Assembly (NCBI GenBank): GCA_964605235.1 | Contig: CAZSBB010000014.1 | Location: 1-64,000 of the forward strand | DNA length: 64,000 bases | Direction of reading: 5' to 3' | Origin: CAZSBB01 sp964605235 | Lineage (GTDB): Bacteria > Planctomycetota > Phycisphaerae > Phycisphaerales > Phycisphaeraceae | Shown: positions 32,634-44,700 of the stretch, in pieces | Layout of the letters: each line of letters begins with the position of its first letter | Numbering within the stretch: the first letter of the stretch is position 1 | Notes under the pieces: generated by a model | What the model was told of the DNA's origin: nothing | The model's input: the letters and a program-made list of their open reading frames with translations, nothing else | Database searches by the model: none | Position numbers and translations under genes: made by a program

Positions 32634-33149
32634 ATGAGCGTCACGATGATTTCAGCCCAGGAATTGGCGGCGTTGCAGCAGCAGGGCGCGGCTGTGGATT
32701 TGATTGATGTGCGTACGCCGGCGGAGTTCGCCGCCGTGCATGCGGACGGGGCGCGGAACGTGCCGTTGGACACGGTGGGGCTGGACTGTCTGACCGCCGG
32801 GCGCCGGCCGTATGTGATCTGTCACAGCGGCAAGCGGGCGCAGCAGGCGTGCGAGAAATTGCTGGCGGCCGGCTGTGCGGAAGTTGTATGCGTGGAGGGA
32901 GGCACACAGGCGTGGACGGCGGCGAAGCTGCCGGTGGTGCGCGGCAAGGGCGCCATCTCGCTGGAGCGCCAGGTGCGCATCATCGCGGGCCTGCTGGTGC
33001 TGCTGGGCGTGGTGCTGTCGCGCCTGCATCATCCGGCCTGGGTGGTGCTGAGTGGCTGCGTCGGCGCGGGACTCACCTTCGCGGGCGTGACGGACACGTG
33101 CATGATGGCGTCCCTGCTGGCGAAGATGCCGTGGAACCGCAAAGCGTGA
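32634..33149 (+). CDS. Membrane-anchored rhodanese (YgaP-like, rhodanese + DUF2892), 171 aa
   Basis: The N-terminal rhodanese domain (about 5-105) has the active-site cysteine C63 in VICHSGKRA and the signature VDLIDVRTPAEF. The C-terminal part (about 112-165) has two hydrophobic segments (IIAGLLVLLGVVLSRL and WVVLSGCVGAGLTFAGV) like the DUF2892 membrane unit of YgaP. It would transfer sulfane sulfur at the inner membrane. ATG at 32634 is 2 nt after the reductase stop, so the two are co-transcribed. Confidence 0.88.
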   Translation: MSVTMISAQELAALQQQGAAVDLIDVRTPAEFAAVHADGARNVPLDTVGLDCLTAGRRPYVICHSGKRAQQACEKLLAAGCAEVVCVEGGTQAWTAAKLPVVRGKGAISLERQVRIIAGLLVLLGVVLSRLHHPAWVVLSGCVGAGLTFAGVTDTCMMASLLAKMPWNRKA

Positions 33150-33228
33150 GGCGTTTGGTGATTTGGTGATTTGTTGATTTGGGATTTGTTGATGTGGGAT
33201 GCGGTGATGGGTCGCGGCTGGCGGCGCG

Positions 33229-35064
33229 TCAGTTGTTCTGGGTGACCTGATCGATGATCTGGCCTTGCGGGTCGATCACGGTGAAGGTGCGCCCGGCGGG
33301 GGTGATGACGGTTTCGATGAAGTGATGAGCGCGCTGGGTGCGAGCCAGGTAGTTGGTGCTGTCGGCGGGGCGCGGGGGACGATGCGCCACGCCCCAGGCG
33401 CCGTCGCCGAGGTAGAGCACGCCGGCGGGGTCGGGTTGGCCGGCGCGCAGCGGATGCGTGCGTTTGTAGGCGTGGTCGTGATTTTCAAACGCGGCGTTCA
33501 GGCGGAATTGCTCGAACAGCGGCGGCCAGTGCTGACGCACAGCAACACTGCGTTCGTCGGTGAATTTGCGCACCGAAGGCCAGGCGGGCACGTGATAGAA
33601 GGCGAAGCGGTGGGGGACCGCCCGGCGCTGAACGAGGGTTTGCTTGAGCCAGTCGGTTTGCGTGCCGGCGACGGGCGTGACGTGGCCGGAGTCGAGGATG
33701 ATCAGGCTCAGGTAATTGCCGAAGTCCAGCACGTGGTAGGCGCGGGCTTCGAGCAGGGGGAACAGCGTGGTCATGAAGGGCGCGGCGGCAAGTTGCTGAT
33801 CGAATCCGCCGGCGACTTCATGGTTGCCCATGGCGCACAGCAGGGGGATGGCGCGGTTGCCGGGGGCGCGCATGTGGGTGGACCAGATGTCGAGGAACGC
33901 CAGCCAGCGGCCTGAATCTTTGCCGTTGGCGTAAGCGATGTCGCCGCCGAGCACAGCAAAGAGCGGATCGCGCGCCGCCGCCTGCCGGGAGATTTGGATG
34001 CATTCGTCGGTGACGTCGGCGTCGCCGCCGGTGACGAAACGCAGGCTGTCCCGCAGCAGGCCCGGCGCGGTGCGGAAGCGCACCGGCGCCATGGGCTGGT
34101 CATTCATGGCTGGGGTGGTCAGGCGAAACTCATACCGCGTGTCGGGGGCGAGGTTGCGCAGCGTCACGCGACAGCGTTGCAGGTTGGAATGAGGAAAGGG
34201 CGTCCGTCCGGCCGGCGCGGGTTGCCAGGCAGCATCGGTGTCGGCGGCGCGCCAGGTGAAATCGGCGGGCAGTTCGTCTGCCCGTTGCAGCCACTGCACA
34301 TCCATGCTGGTGACGGGATCTTCCGCCCAGGTCAGCAGCAGCGTGCGCTGCGGATCCACGGCTTGATAAGTCGGCGGGCTGAGCACAGCGGCAGTCGGCG
34401 CGGCATCGCGGGCGCGGTCACCCACCAGCAGGCGCACATTGGTGAAGCACGCGGTCCCCCTGGTGCAAAAGAGCTGCACGTTGCCAGTGGTGAACGGCTG
34501 GGCGAGGCGTTCGGTCGCCAGCAGAACGCCATCGACCCACAGGCGGCAGACGTCGCCGTCGATTTGCGCGATGACATGGTAGGAGCGGTTGAGTTCGAGG
34601 CGCCAGGCGGCGCGTCGGCCGGAGTACGGCGGCTGGGCGATGCCGGTCCACGTGTTGTTGTTGCCGCCGACGTGGAACACGACCGGGCCGAGGATGCAGG
34701 AGAGATCGCCGATGCGGTCCATGTCGCCCGCGGCGAGCATGCGGGCGTCGTAGCTGAGGCGCACCGCTGGGGCGTGGACGGTCTGCTTGAACTTCGCCTG
34801 GAGCTTGCCGGTGGGGTTGGTCAGACCCTGTCCGGGGTCGATGGTCGTGCCGTCACCCAGTGCCCAGGCGTCTGCATCGGCGGAGCTGCGCAGGTCATCG
34901 GCATAGAGGGGGCGCCAGGCTGCGGCGTCCGGCGCGGCGGGAGCGGTCGTCTCAGGTGTGGCGATGGCTTGAGCCTGGGCGCCGGCAACCCACAGGGTCG
35001 ACGTTACCCCCAGCAGGCACGCCAGCATTCCGACCCACCACAAACGCAAAAGACAGCGCGGCAT
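33229..35064 (-). CDS. Secreted purple-acid-phosphatase-like metallophosphoesterase, 611 aa
   Basis: A probable exported phosphatase. The N-terminus is a signal peptide (LLRLWWVGMLACLLGVTSTL, ending AGAQAQA). It is followed by a lectin/LamG-like domain (about 50-215) and a fibronectin-like purple acid phosphatase N-domain (about 225-335). The metallophosphoesterase motifs follow in order: VTGGDADVTD (about 343), LGGDIAYANG, AMGNHE (about 410), FYHVPAWP and ENHDHAYKR (about 525), matching the five metal-ligand blocks, with GH in the last block replaced by NH. It faces the giant gene across a 640-bp divergent gap. Confidence 0.87.
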   Translation of the reverse strand: MPRCLLRLWWVGMLACLLGVTSTLWVAGAQAQAIATPETTAPAAPDAAAWRPLYADDLRSSADADAWALGDGTTIDPGQGLTNPTGKLQAKFKQTVHAPAVRLSYDARMLAAGDMDRIGDLSCILGPVVFHVGGNNNTWTGIAQPPYSGRRAAWRLELNRSYHVIAQIDGDVCRLWVDGVLLATERLAQPFTTGNVQLFCTRGTACFTNVRLLVGDRARDAAPTAAVLSPPTYQAVDPQRTLLLTWAEDPVTSMDVQWLQRADELPADFTWRAADTDAAWQPAPAGRTPFPHSNLQRCRVTLRNLAPDTRYEFRLTTPAMNDQPMAPVRFRTAPGLLRDSLRFVTGGDADVTDECIQISRQAAARDPLFAVLGGDIAYANGKDSGRWLAFLDIWSTHMRAPGNRAIPLLCAMGNHEVAGGFDQQLAAAPFMTTLFPLLEARAYHVLDFGNYLSLIILDSGHVTPVAGTQTDWLKQTLVQRRAVPHRFAFYHVPAWPSVRKFTDERSVAVRQHWPPLFEQFRLNAAFENHDHAYKRTHPLRAGQPDPAGVLYLGDGAWGVAHRPPRPADSTNYLARTQRAHHFIETVITPAGRTFTVIDPQGQIIDQVTQNN

Positions 35065-35708
35065 GTGCGAGTTCCAGGGAGCGCCGGCGGCAGCGCTGCC
35101 TCAGTTTACCTGCGGGGGAGCGGCTCCGGTGCAGGCGGCCGCAAGTTAAGTGCAAACGTTTTAGTGATTATGCTTTATGGCGCGGTTGACCGTGAAGTCC
35201 TCACCTGGGTGGCGGGGTTGCATAATCGGATAATTTAATCCGAAACTTATTGGCGTGTCCGGCAGGTGGGGGTATATTGACAGTCAGTTGGTCTGAGCCA
35301 TCCCTCCGACGGGCGCGCCGTCAAGGCTAATGCGGCCAACTCGGCAGTTGTCTGGTTGACCCCCAGGCGGAGGGATGGAAACGGCTGTCTGGCGACTTGG
35401 ACCACGCTTGCGGGGGAGTCCTCGCCGGAGGGCGAGAGAAGGGGTTGTAGGCAGCGGTTCAGGTTAAGGCATGACGCGTGTGTCGGCCGGGCGTGTGTCT
35501 CGGATGAACCGAGGCGATCACGGGCGGCCACATCGGCGTTGGGCGACGTCAGTGCGACTGACGCAGCATCCTGGTCGCCATCTCCCGCCGGCGTTCCAGG
35601 TTTTCACCCCATCCCACCACGCGCCGCCACAGCATTTGCAGGGAGCGGCGGAACGTCCGGCAGCAACCCCATGCCACGGCCCCGCCCGCCCCCATGCGGG
35701 AGGTTCAC
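35065..35708. promoter_or_regulatory. 640-bp intergenic leader upstream of the giant gene
   Basis: An 11-bp perfect inverted repeat, CCATCCCTCCG (35298-35308) and CGGAGGGATGG (35368-35378), encloses a 59-nt loop. A 7-bp hairpin CGTCAGT-GCG-ACTGACG is at 35547-35563. An AT-rich dyad CGGAT-AATTTA-ATCCG is at 35227-35242, and a TTGACA is at 35277-35282 without a clear -10. The layout suggests a long structured 5' leader. No known riboswitch was recognised. Confidence 0.5.
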
Positions 35709-38700
35709 ATGGCACGCGGCATCGGCTGGACTCGTCGGCAATTCCTCAACCATCCCCGGAAACTCGCCCGCTCCCCGAAGCGCGCCCGGAAGTTCGATCA
35801 GCGTTCCAGTCACACCGGGTGGGCGCAGCCGTGCTCCGACACCCAGCGCTGGCTCGAAGCGCTCGAACGCCGGATCCTGCTCAGCGGCGACCTGGCGGTC
35901 AGCGTCAACCTCGCTCCCGCCAGCGCGAATCTCAATGACGAAGTCACCCTCCGCTGGACCGTGCAGAACGTCGGCGATGCGCCCGTCAGCAGCAACAATG
36001 GCTGGCGCGACAACGTCTATCTCTCCGATGACCAGACCCTCATCCCCTGGGGCATGCCCGGCATGGCGGATGAGCTGCTCTTCAACCTCGACACCGCTTC
36101 GCCGTTGACCCTCAACCCCGGCGAAAGCTACACCGCGGAACACACCTTCAACCTCAGCTTTCTCAAGGCGGGCAGTCGCTATCTGCTTTTCCAGACCGAC
36201 GCCAACTACACCGTCGATCAGCAGCGCGACAACAACATCGCCGGCGTGGCGATCGACCTGACCGCCCCGGACATCGACCTGCTGGTCTCCAACCCGCAAG
36301 GCCCCAGCAGCTCTGACGCCAGCACCGATATTCATGTCGAAGTCGATGTCACCAACATCGGCTCCCTGCCGGCGCCCGGCGGCGAGTGGGGGCCATGGAC
36401 CGATTCCATCTACCTGTCCACCGACACCACGCTGGACCTGGAACACCACGGCCCCGGCGGTCCCGGCATGATGGACCTCTTCATCGGCGAGCAACAGGCG
36501 CCCATCGAACTGCCCCTCGCCGCCGGCCAGGGGTATCACTACGCCATCGACATCCCTTTGCCCAACGTCGCCCCCGGCGACTACTACCTGCTGTTCGTCG
36601 CGGACGCCTGGTCCGAGCAACTGGAAACCAACGAAAGCAACAACGTCGCCTTCCTGCCCATCACCATCAGCGCCCCCGACGCCGACTTCCAGATCGACAC
36701 GCTGAACCTGCCCACCACCGGCACGCTCGGCGGTCAGGTGCTCATCGACTACACCGCCAGCAACCATGGCTCGGACCCCGCGGGCGCGGACTGGTATGAC
36801 ACGCTTTACCTCACCCCCGACGGCACGCTCAACAATGCCGTCTATGTCGCCACCTTCGACCACAGCGACATCGCCCCGCTGGGCGCCGGCCAGAGCTATC
36901 ACGTTTCCCAGCAGGTCACCATTCCCACCAACGCCAGCACCGGCAACCTGCAGTGGCTGCTGCAGATCGACGCGGGCAACCAGCAGTCGGAAACCAGCGA
37001 CGCCAACAACAGCGCCGTCGGCGCCATCACCATTGCCGGCCCGGACATCAACCTGACCGTCAGCGATGTGCAGGCCCCGGCGCAAGTCAGCCCCGGCGAC
37101 AGCTACTACATCCAGTTCAACGTCAACAACATCGGCTCGGTCAATGCCGCCGCGAACTTCTGGTACGACTACATCTATCTGTCGAGCACTGGCCAGATCG
37201 ACGGCAGTGAAATCTTCCTCACCAGCAGTCTGCATACCGGCGGACTGAACGCCGGCGCCAGCTATCCCGTGGGCCGGACGATCACCATTCCCCAGGACGC
37301 CAGCGGCGACCTGGCGCTGCTGATTGTCGCCGACGCGGCGCACCAGCAGGCCGAATCCAGCGAAGCCGACAATGTTCATGTCCACTGGTTCCAGGCGGGC
37401 GCGCCGGACCTGCGCATCAGCAGCGTCACGGCGCCGGGCAGCGCGGTGTGGGGCAATCAGGTCGATGTCTCCTTCACGGTGTTCAACGACAGCGCCAACG
37501 ACAGCAGCCCCGACGGCTGGTACGACCGCGTCTACCTGTCCAACGACCAGACCTTCGACGGGAGCGATCTGCTCGTGGGCAACACGCAGCGCACCGGCGC
37601 GCTGCTGGCGGGCGGCAGCTATGACGTCAATCTGTCCTTCACCACTCCCACCAATCGCAGCGGGCAGCAATACCTGCTGTTCGTCACCGATGCCGCCGGC
37701 GCCGAAACCGAATCCGATGAAACCAATAACGTGCTGGCGCGGGCGCTCACGCTCACCGCTCCTGATCTGACGCCCACCGGCGTGACCAACCCCGCGACCG
37801 CCATCCCCGGGGAAACCGTCACCGTCGGCTGGACCGTGCTCAACCAGGGCGACGGCGTCGCCAACGGCTTGTGGCAGGATCGCCTCTACCTTTCCGCGGA
37901 TGATCAGTTCGACCCGAACGACACCCTGCTGACCAGCCCCTACATGTTCAGCGCGCCCCCGGTCGCCCCCGGCGACAGCTACGCCTTCAGCACCGCCGTC
38001 ACGCTGCCCGGCAGTGCGACGGGCAACATGTATCTGATCCTCGTCACCGACGCCGGCGCGGGCCTGCCGGAATCCAACAACGACAACAACACCGTCGCCA
38101 GCACCATCGCGTTTGAAACCCTGGACCTGGCGCCGCAGCAACTCGAGGCGCCCGCGCAGGTCAATCTGGGGGAAGCGTTCGACGTGGCGTGGCTGGTGCA
38201 GAATCTCGGCGCTGCCGACGCCGATGCCGACTGGTTCGATCGGCTGTACCTCTCCAGCGATGCGGTGCTCGACGGCAATGACCAACTGCTCGCCACCGTC
38301 AATGCCGCCGACGTCAGCCCCCTGGCGGGCGGCGCCAGCTATCCGCTGCAGACCAGCGTGACGCTGAGCAATGTTGCCGCGGGCCAGTGGTATCTGCTGC
38401 TGGCGGCCGACGCGCACAACCAGCAGTTGGAAACCGATGAAACCAACAACGTGCTGGCGCAGGCGGTCACCGTCACCGCGCCGGACCTGGTGATCGACAG
38501 CCTCGACGCCCCCGCCACGGGCGCGTGGGGCGAGCAGCTCGCGTTGCAATGGCTGCTGCACAACGTGGGCAACGGGCCGGCGGGCGGCAGTTGGCAGGAT
38601 TACGTGTATCTGTCGAATGACATGACGCTCAGCGGCGATGACGTGTATCTGGGCTACAGTCCGGTCACGCCGGCGGGAGCGCTGGAACCGGATCAGACGC

Positions 38701-41700
38701 TGAGCAACGGCGTGGTGGTCACTTTGCCCACCGGCCGCACCGGCCCGCAGTATCTGCTCATCGTCGCCAACGCCAACCAGAGCCAAGCCGAGAGCAGCAT
38801 CGCCAACAATGTGTTCGCCCAGCCGCTCACGCTCACCGCGCCCAACCTGACCCTCGAGCAGTTCACCGCGCCCGCTGCCGCCGCCGTGGGCCAGACCATC
38901 ACCCTCACCTGGGAAGTGCGCAACACCGGCAATGCCGCCGCCGCCAGTCAGTGGTGGGATCGCCTGTACCTGTCCAGCGATGCCGTGCTCGACGTGGGCG
39001 ACACGCCGGTCACCGGTTTCCGCATTGACGACGTGCAGCCGCTGGCGCCCGATGGCACGTACACCCGCACGCTGCAGGCCACACTGCCCGCCAGCGCCGA
39101 AGGTTCGTTCTATCTGCTCTTGCAGGCGGACGGCACCACCTCGCAGCCGGAGGCGGATGAAACCGACAACGTGCTGGCGCGGCCCATCGACCTGACCGCC
39201 CCGGACCTGGAAGTGACCGCCATCACCGCGCCCGTTAGCGCCGACTGGGGGCAGAACATCGCGTTCAGCTGGACCGTGACCAACACCGGCACCGGCATCG
39301 CCCATGCCGACTGGCTCGACCGCGTGTATCTCTCCGCCGACGCCGTGTTCGACGGCAACGACACCCTGCTGACCAGCCGCAGCGCCGCGACCGAATCACC
39401 CCTGGCGCCCGCCGCCGCCTACACCTTTGACGGCAGCGTCACGCTGCCCGGGGCCGTCAGTGGCGACGTGTATCTGCTCTTTGTCACCGACGCCACCGGC
39501 GTGCAACCCGAAGCCGACGAAAACAACAACGTCGTGGCCCACGCCCTCACCATCGCCAGCACCGATCCCGCGCTGCTCGACGCCCACGCGCCCAGCGAAG
39601 CTTCCATCGGACAGACCATTGCCGTGGACTGGACCGTCGGCAACGTCGGCGCCGGCACACTGCACCGCAACTGGAGCGATGTCGTCTACCTCTCCACCGA
39701 CAACCTGCTTGATGGCAACGATGTCGCCATCGGTTCGCTGTGGAACGCCGGCAAAACGCCGCTGGCGCCCGGCGGACAGTACACCCAGCAGGCGCAGGTG
39801 ACGATTCCCCAGCAACTGGTCGGCGGCGACTATTTCCTCATTTTCGCCACCGTGCCCGCCAGCGGCAATCAGCCCGACAGCAATCCGGACAACAACACCA
39901 TCGCCACCCCGCTGCATCTGAGCAGCGCCGATCTGCAGATCACCACCGCCGTGGCGCCGGACACCGGCGCGTGGGGGCAGTGGATTGATGTGCAATGGGC
40001 GGTGAGCAATCTGGGCCCCGGCAGCGCCCCGGGAAGCTGGGTGGATCGGGTTTACCTGTCGACCGATCAAACGCTCGACGGCAACGATACGCTGCTGAGC
40101 AATTACTACGTTTACAACAGCCAGCCGCTGGACGCCGCCGCCGGCTATGCCGTGCAGCGCAACGTTTACCTGCCCGCCGCGCCGCGCGGCGCGCAGTACC
40201 TGCTGTTCGTCGCCGACGCGACCAACAGCCAGACCGAGTTGGAGGAAACCGCAAACAACATTCTCGCCCGGCCGTTCACCCTCACCGCCGCCGACCTGCA
40301 GGTGACGCAACTGAGCGCGCCGTTGACCGGAGAATTCGGCTCCACGCTCGATGTGCAGTGGACCGTGCACAACGCCGGCGACGGTCCCGCCACGGGCACC
40401 ATCATTGATCAAATCTGGCTCAGCACCGATCCCAACAACCTGGCTGGGGCGCGCCTGCTGCACACCGCCAGTCATGACGCCACCGCCACGCCGTTGGCGC
40501 CGGGCGCGGACCTGCAGCGCCAGGTCGAAGTGGTCTTGCCGCTCGATGCCGGCCTCAGCGACGGCACGTACTACGTGGTGCTCCAGAGCGATCGCTACAA
40601 CAGCGTGCGCGAGATCAACGAAAACGACAACCAGGCGAGCAGCGCCATTGAAATGTCGGTGCCCCAGTTGCCCGACTTGTCGGTCACGGTGGTCACCAGT
40701 CCCGCCACTGCCCGCGCGGGACAGCCCGTCGAGCTGACTTGGACGCTGACCAACAACGGCACCGCCGCGACCACCGGCCCGTGGACCGATTACATCTACA
40801 TCAGCGCCGACGACGCGCTCTCCGGGGGTGATCGCCGGGTCGCCAGCTTCCGCTTCGACGGCGTGATCGCCCCGGGCCAGTCCGTGCAGCGCACGCAGAG
40901 CTTCCTCTTGCCGCTGGATGTGTCGGGGCTGCGCTATTTCGTGGTCGAAACCGACGCCAAGGGCGAAATCTACGAGCACGCCCTGGAGAACAACAACAGC
41001 CAGGCGAGCACCAATCCCACCGACATCGAAACCGTTTTCGCCAACCTGATCGTCAGCGACCTCACCCCGCCCAGCGAAGGGCATTCCGATCAGCAGGTGC
41101 TGGTGCAATGGCAGGTCACCAATGTGGGCAATGCCGCCACCAGCAGCAGCGCGTGGCACGACGCGGTGTATCTGTCGCTCGACGGCACGCTCAATGGCTC
41201 GGATGTGCTGCTGGGCACGGTCGCCAACGCCAGCTATCTCAATCCCAACGAAAGCTACAGCCAGAGCCTGCTGGTCACGCTGCCCACCGGCGCCGATGGC
41301 GATTACCAGTTCCTGGTCGTCACCGACTACCGCGACAGCGTGGAAGAACAGGACCGCGAGGACGACAACCTCACCGCCAGCGCCCCGGTCACCATCGCGC
41401 TGACCCCGCCGCCGGATCTGCTGGTCACTTCGATCATGACGCCCACCCAGGCGTTTTCCGGGCAGCCCGTCACCGTGAGCTGGACCGTGCAGAACGTCGG
41501 CAACGGCGACACCGTCGGCAGTCTCTGGTACGACCGGCTGTATCTGTCGCAGGATGACGTGCTCGACGGCGGCGACCGCGACTACGGCGCGTTCTCGCAC
41601 AGCGGCGCGCTCACCAGCGGCGCCAGCTACACCGTCTCGCGCCAGGTCACGCTGCCCGAGGGCATCAGCGGCGACTGGCACTTCATCGTCGTCACCGACG

Positions 41701-44700
41701 CGTACAACTATGTCTTTGAACACGTGCTGGAGAACAACAACACCCAGGCGGCCGGCACCCCGCTGCAGGTCAACCTCACGCCTCCAGCCGACCTGGAAGT
41801 CGACAGCCTGATCATTCCCGCCACCGCGATTGCCGGGCATGCCCTGACGGTCAACTATCACGTCACCAACTACGGCTCCACCGCCACCACCGCCAGCGTT
41901 TGGCGCGATGAGGTGTACCTCTCCCTCGACGGCGCCCTCGACCCGCAGACCGACATCCTGCTGGGCCATCACCAGCACAACGGGCGGCTCAGTGTTGACG
42001 ATGGCTATGACGTGAGCCTCAACCTGACCCTGCCGGAAAACCTCGCGGGTTCCTACACCGTTTTCGTGCGCACCGATGTCAACCAGGCCGGCTACGAAAC
42101 GGATTACACCAACAACACGCTCGGCTCCACCAGCGCGGTGGTCATCGCCAACCAGCCGGCGAACCTCGTGATCACCGCTGCTGATGCGCCCACCACCGGG
42201 CAGGCGGGCACCGTTGTTCCCGTCACGTGGACCGTGCGGAACACCGGCGTCGGCGCCACCCCCGGCAAGCCGTGGTACGACCGTGTTTACCTGTCCGCCG
42301 ATCTCACGCTCGGCGAAGGCGATCAACTGCTCGCCAGCGTGCAGCGCACCACGCCGCTGGCGGCCGGCGCCAGTTACAGCGTGTCGCGTGCGGTGACCCT
42401 GCCGTGGGATGTCGCCGGCGCGTTCTATCTGCTGGTGGTCACGGACGAAGGCAACGTGATTCCCGAAACCGGGCATGAGGACGACAACCTCTCGGCCGCG
42501 CTGCCCATCACCATCAGCCGCAAGAATCCCGACCTGCAGGTCACCGCGATCACGGCTCCACAGACGGGCGCTTCGGGCACGAACCTGCAGGTGAGCTGGA
42601 CCGTCACCAACGAAGCCAGCCAGCGGGTGTTCAATGATGTGTGGTACGACGCGGTCTACCTGACGCAGAACGGCGTCATTGACGAGAGCAGCATTCGCGT
42701 CGGCACGGTCAAGCACACCGGCGCGCTCGCAGCCGGCGCGGCGTATGACGTGACCACCGCTTTCACGCTCCCCGCCAGCCTGACCGGCTCCTACACGCTG
42801 GTGGTGCGCACCGATGACTACGGCAACGTGGTCGAAGCCGACGAAAGCAACAACGCGACCGCCGCCGACGACGCCACCAGCGTCACGCTCAGCCCGGCGG
42901 CGGACTTGCAGGTGACCAACATCACCATCCCCGCTCAGGCGGTCGCCGGCCAACTGCTCAACCTTTCCTGGACCGTGCACAACGCCGGCGCCGGCGCGGC
43001 TGCGGGCGGCTGGGATGATGTGGTTTATCTTTCGCGCGACATGTTCCTGGAGCGCGGCAGCGACATTTACCTCGGCTATGTCACGCACCCCAGCACGCTC
43101 AACAGCGATGGCTCCTACAACGTGGGAACCACGCTGGAACTGCCGGCCGGCATCAGTGGGCCGTTCTATGTCATCGTCGTCACCGACAGCAACAACCGCG
43201 TGTACGAACGCGATCAGGACGGCAACAACACCGCCGTCAGCGATCAGGCGCTCGACATGCTGCTGCCCCAGCCGCTGGACCTGGTGGCGGGCACCATCAC
43301 CATTCCGCCTTCGGCGATCCCCGGCCAGGATTTCGCCCTGACTTATCACGTCAGCAACGCCGGGCCCAATGACGCCATCGGTTCCTGGTACGACGCGCTC
43401 TACCTGTCCACCGACGACCAGTGGGATGTGGGCGACCTGTTCTTCGAGCGGGCGCAGCACAGCGGCGGCCTGGACAGCGGCGAGACGTATGAGCAGACCG
43501 TCACCGCGGCGCTGCCGGGCCTGCTGCCCGGGACGTACCACGTCATCCTGCGCACCGACATTCGCAACCAGTTGCCCGAGTCGGACGAAACCAACAACCT
43601 GGCGGCGTCGGTCGATCAGTTCAGCGCTTCAGCGCCCACGCTGACGCTGGGGCAGGCGGTCGCAGGCACCTTGCCCCAGGGCCGGGCGGTGTTCTATGCC
43701 GTGGACGTGGCGGCCGGGCAGACGCTGCGCATCTTCCTGGACGGGGCGTCGGACCTGAGCGCCAGCGAACTGTATGTGCGCCTGGGCGACATGCCCTCGC
43801 GCGGCACGTTCGACTATCGCCAGAGCGAACAGCTCGCCGGCGACTGCGAAGTCATCGTGCCCACCACCGAGGCGGGCACCTACTACATCATGGCGTACAG
43901 CGTGGCGGCCAATCCGGGCGACGACGGCTACAGCCTGCTGGCGGAAACGATTCCCTTCTCCGTGCGCGCGATCGATCCGATCAGCGTGGGCAACACCGGG
44001 CCGGTGACGCTGCGCTTCAGCGGCGCGCACTACGAGCGCGACACCACTTTCAATCTCATCGCCAGCAACGGCGCGGTCATCACGCCCACGCGCGTGCTCA
44101 TCCGCGACGCCAGCACCGCCTACGCCACCTATGACCTGACCGGCGTGGCGGTGGGCGCGTATGACGTGCAGGCGATCCGCAGCGACAACCAGATTGCCCT
44201 GCTCGAAGACGGCGTGCAGGTGACGGTGGGCGCCGGCGCTGACTTCCAGGTGGCGGTCAGCGGCCCGCCGGCGGTGCGCCCGGGCCGGCAGTATGTGTTC
44301 AATGTGGTTTATGGCAACCTCGGCGATGCCGACATCCTCGCCCCGCTGCTGCTGGTCAACTCGCCCACCGGCACGCCGTTTGGCAGCAACGTCGCCATGC
44401 TCGACGGCGATCAGGTGGTGCAACTGCTGGCGCGCGGGTTCGACGGCCCCGCCGGCACGCTGCGCCCCGGCGAGCTCTACAGCATTCCCATCATCTACAC
44501 CACCGGCGTGGAGAACATCACCTTTGAAGTGCACACCGTCTTCCCTGACGACCCCCGCCTGATCGACTGGGCAGAACTGAACGACTGGCTGGCGGGCATG
44601 GTCAGCGGGCATGACCTGACCGCAACCCAATGGCAGCAGACCCTTGCGGCCCTGCAGTCAGCGGTCGGCACGACCTACGGCGACTGGATCAACATGCTCG

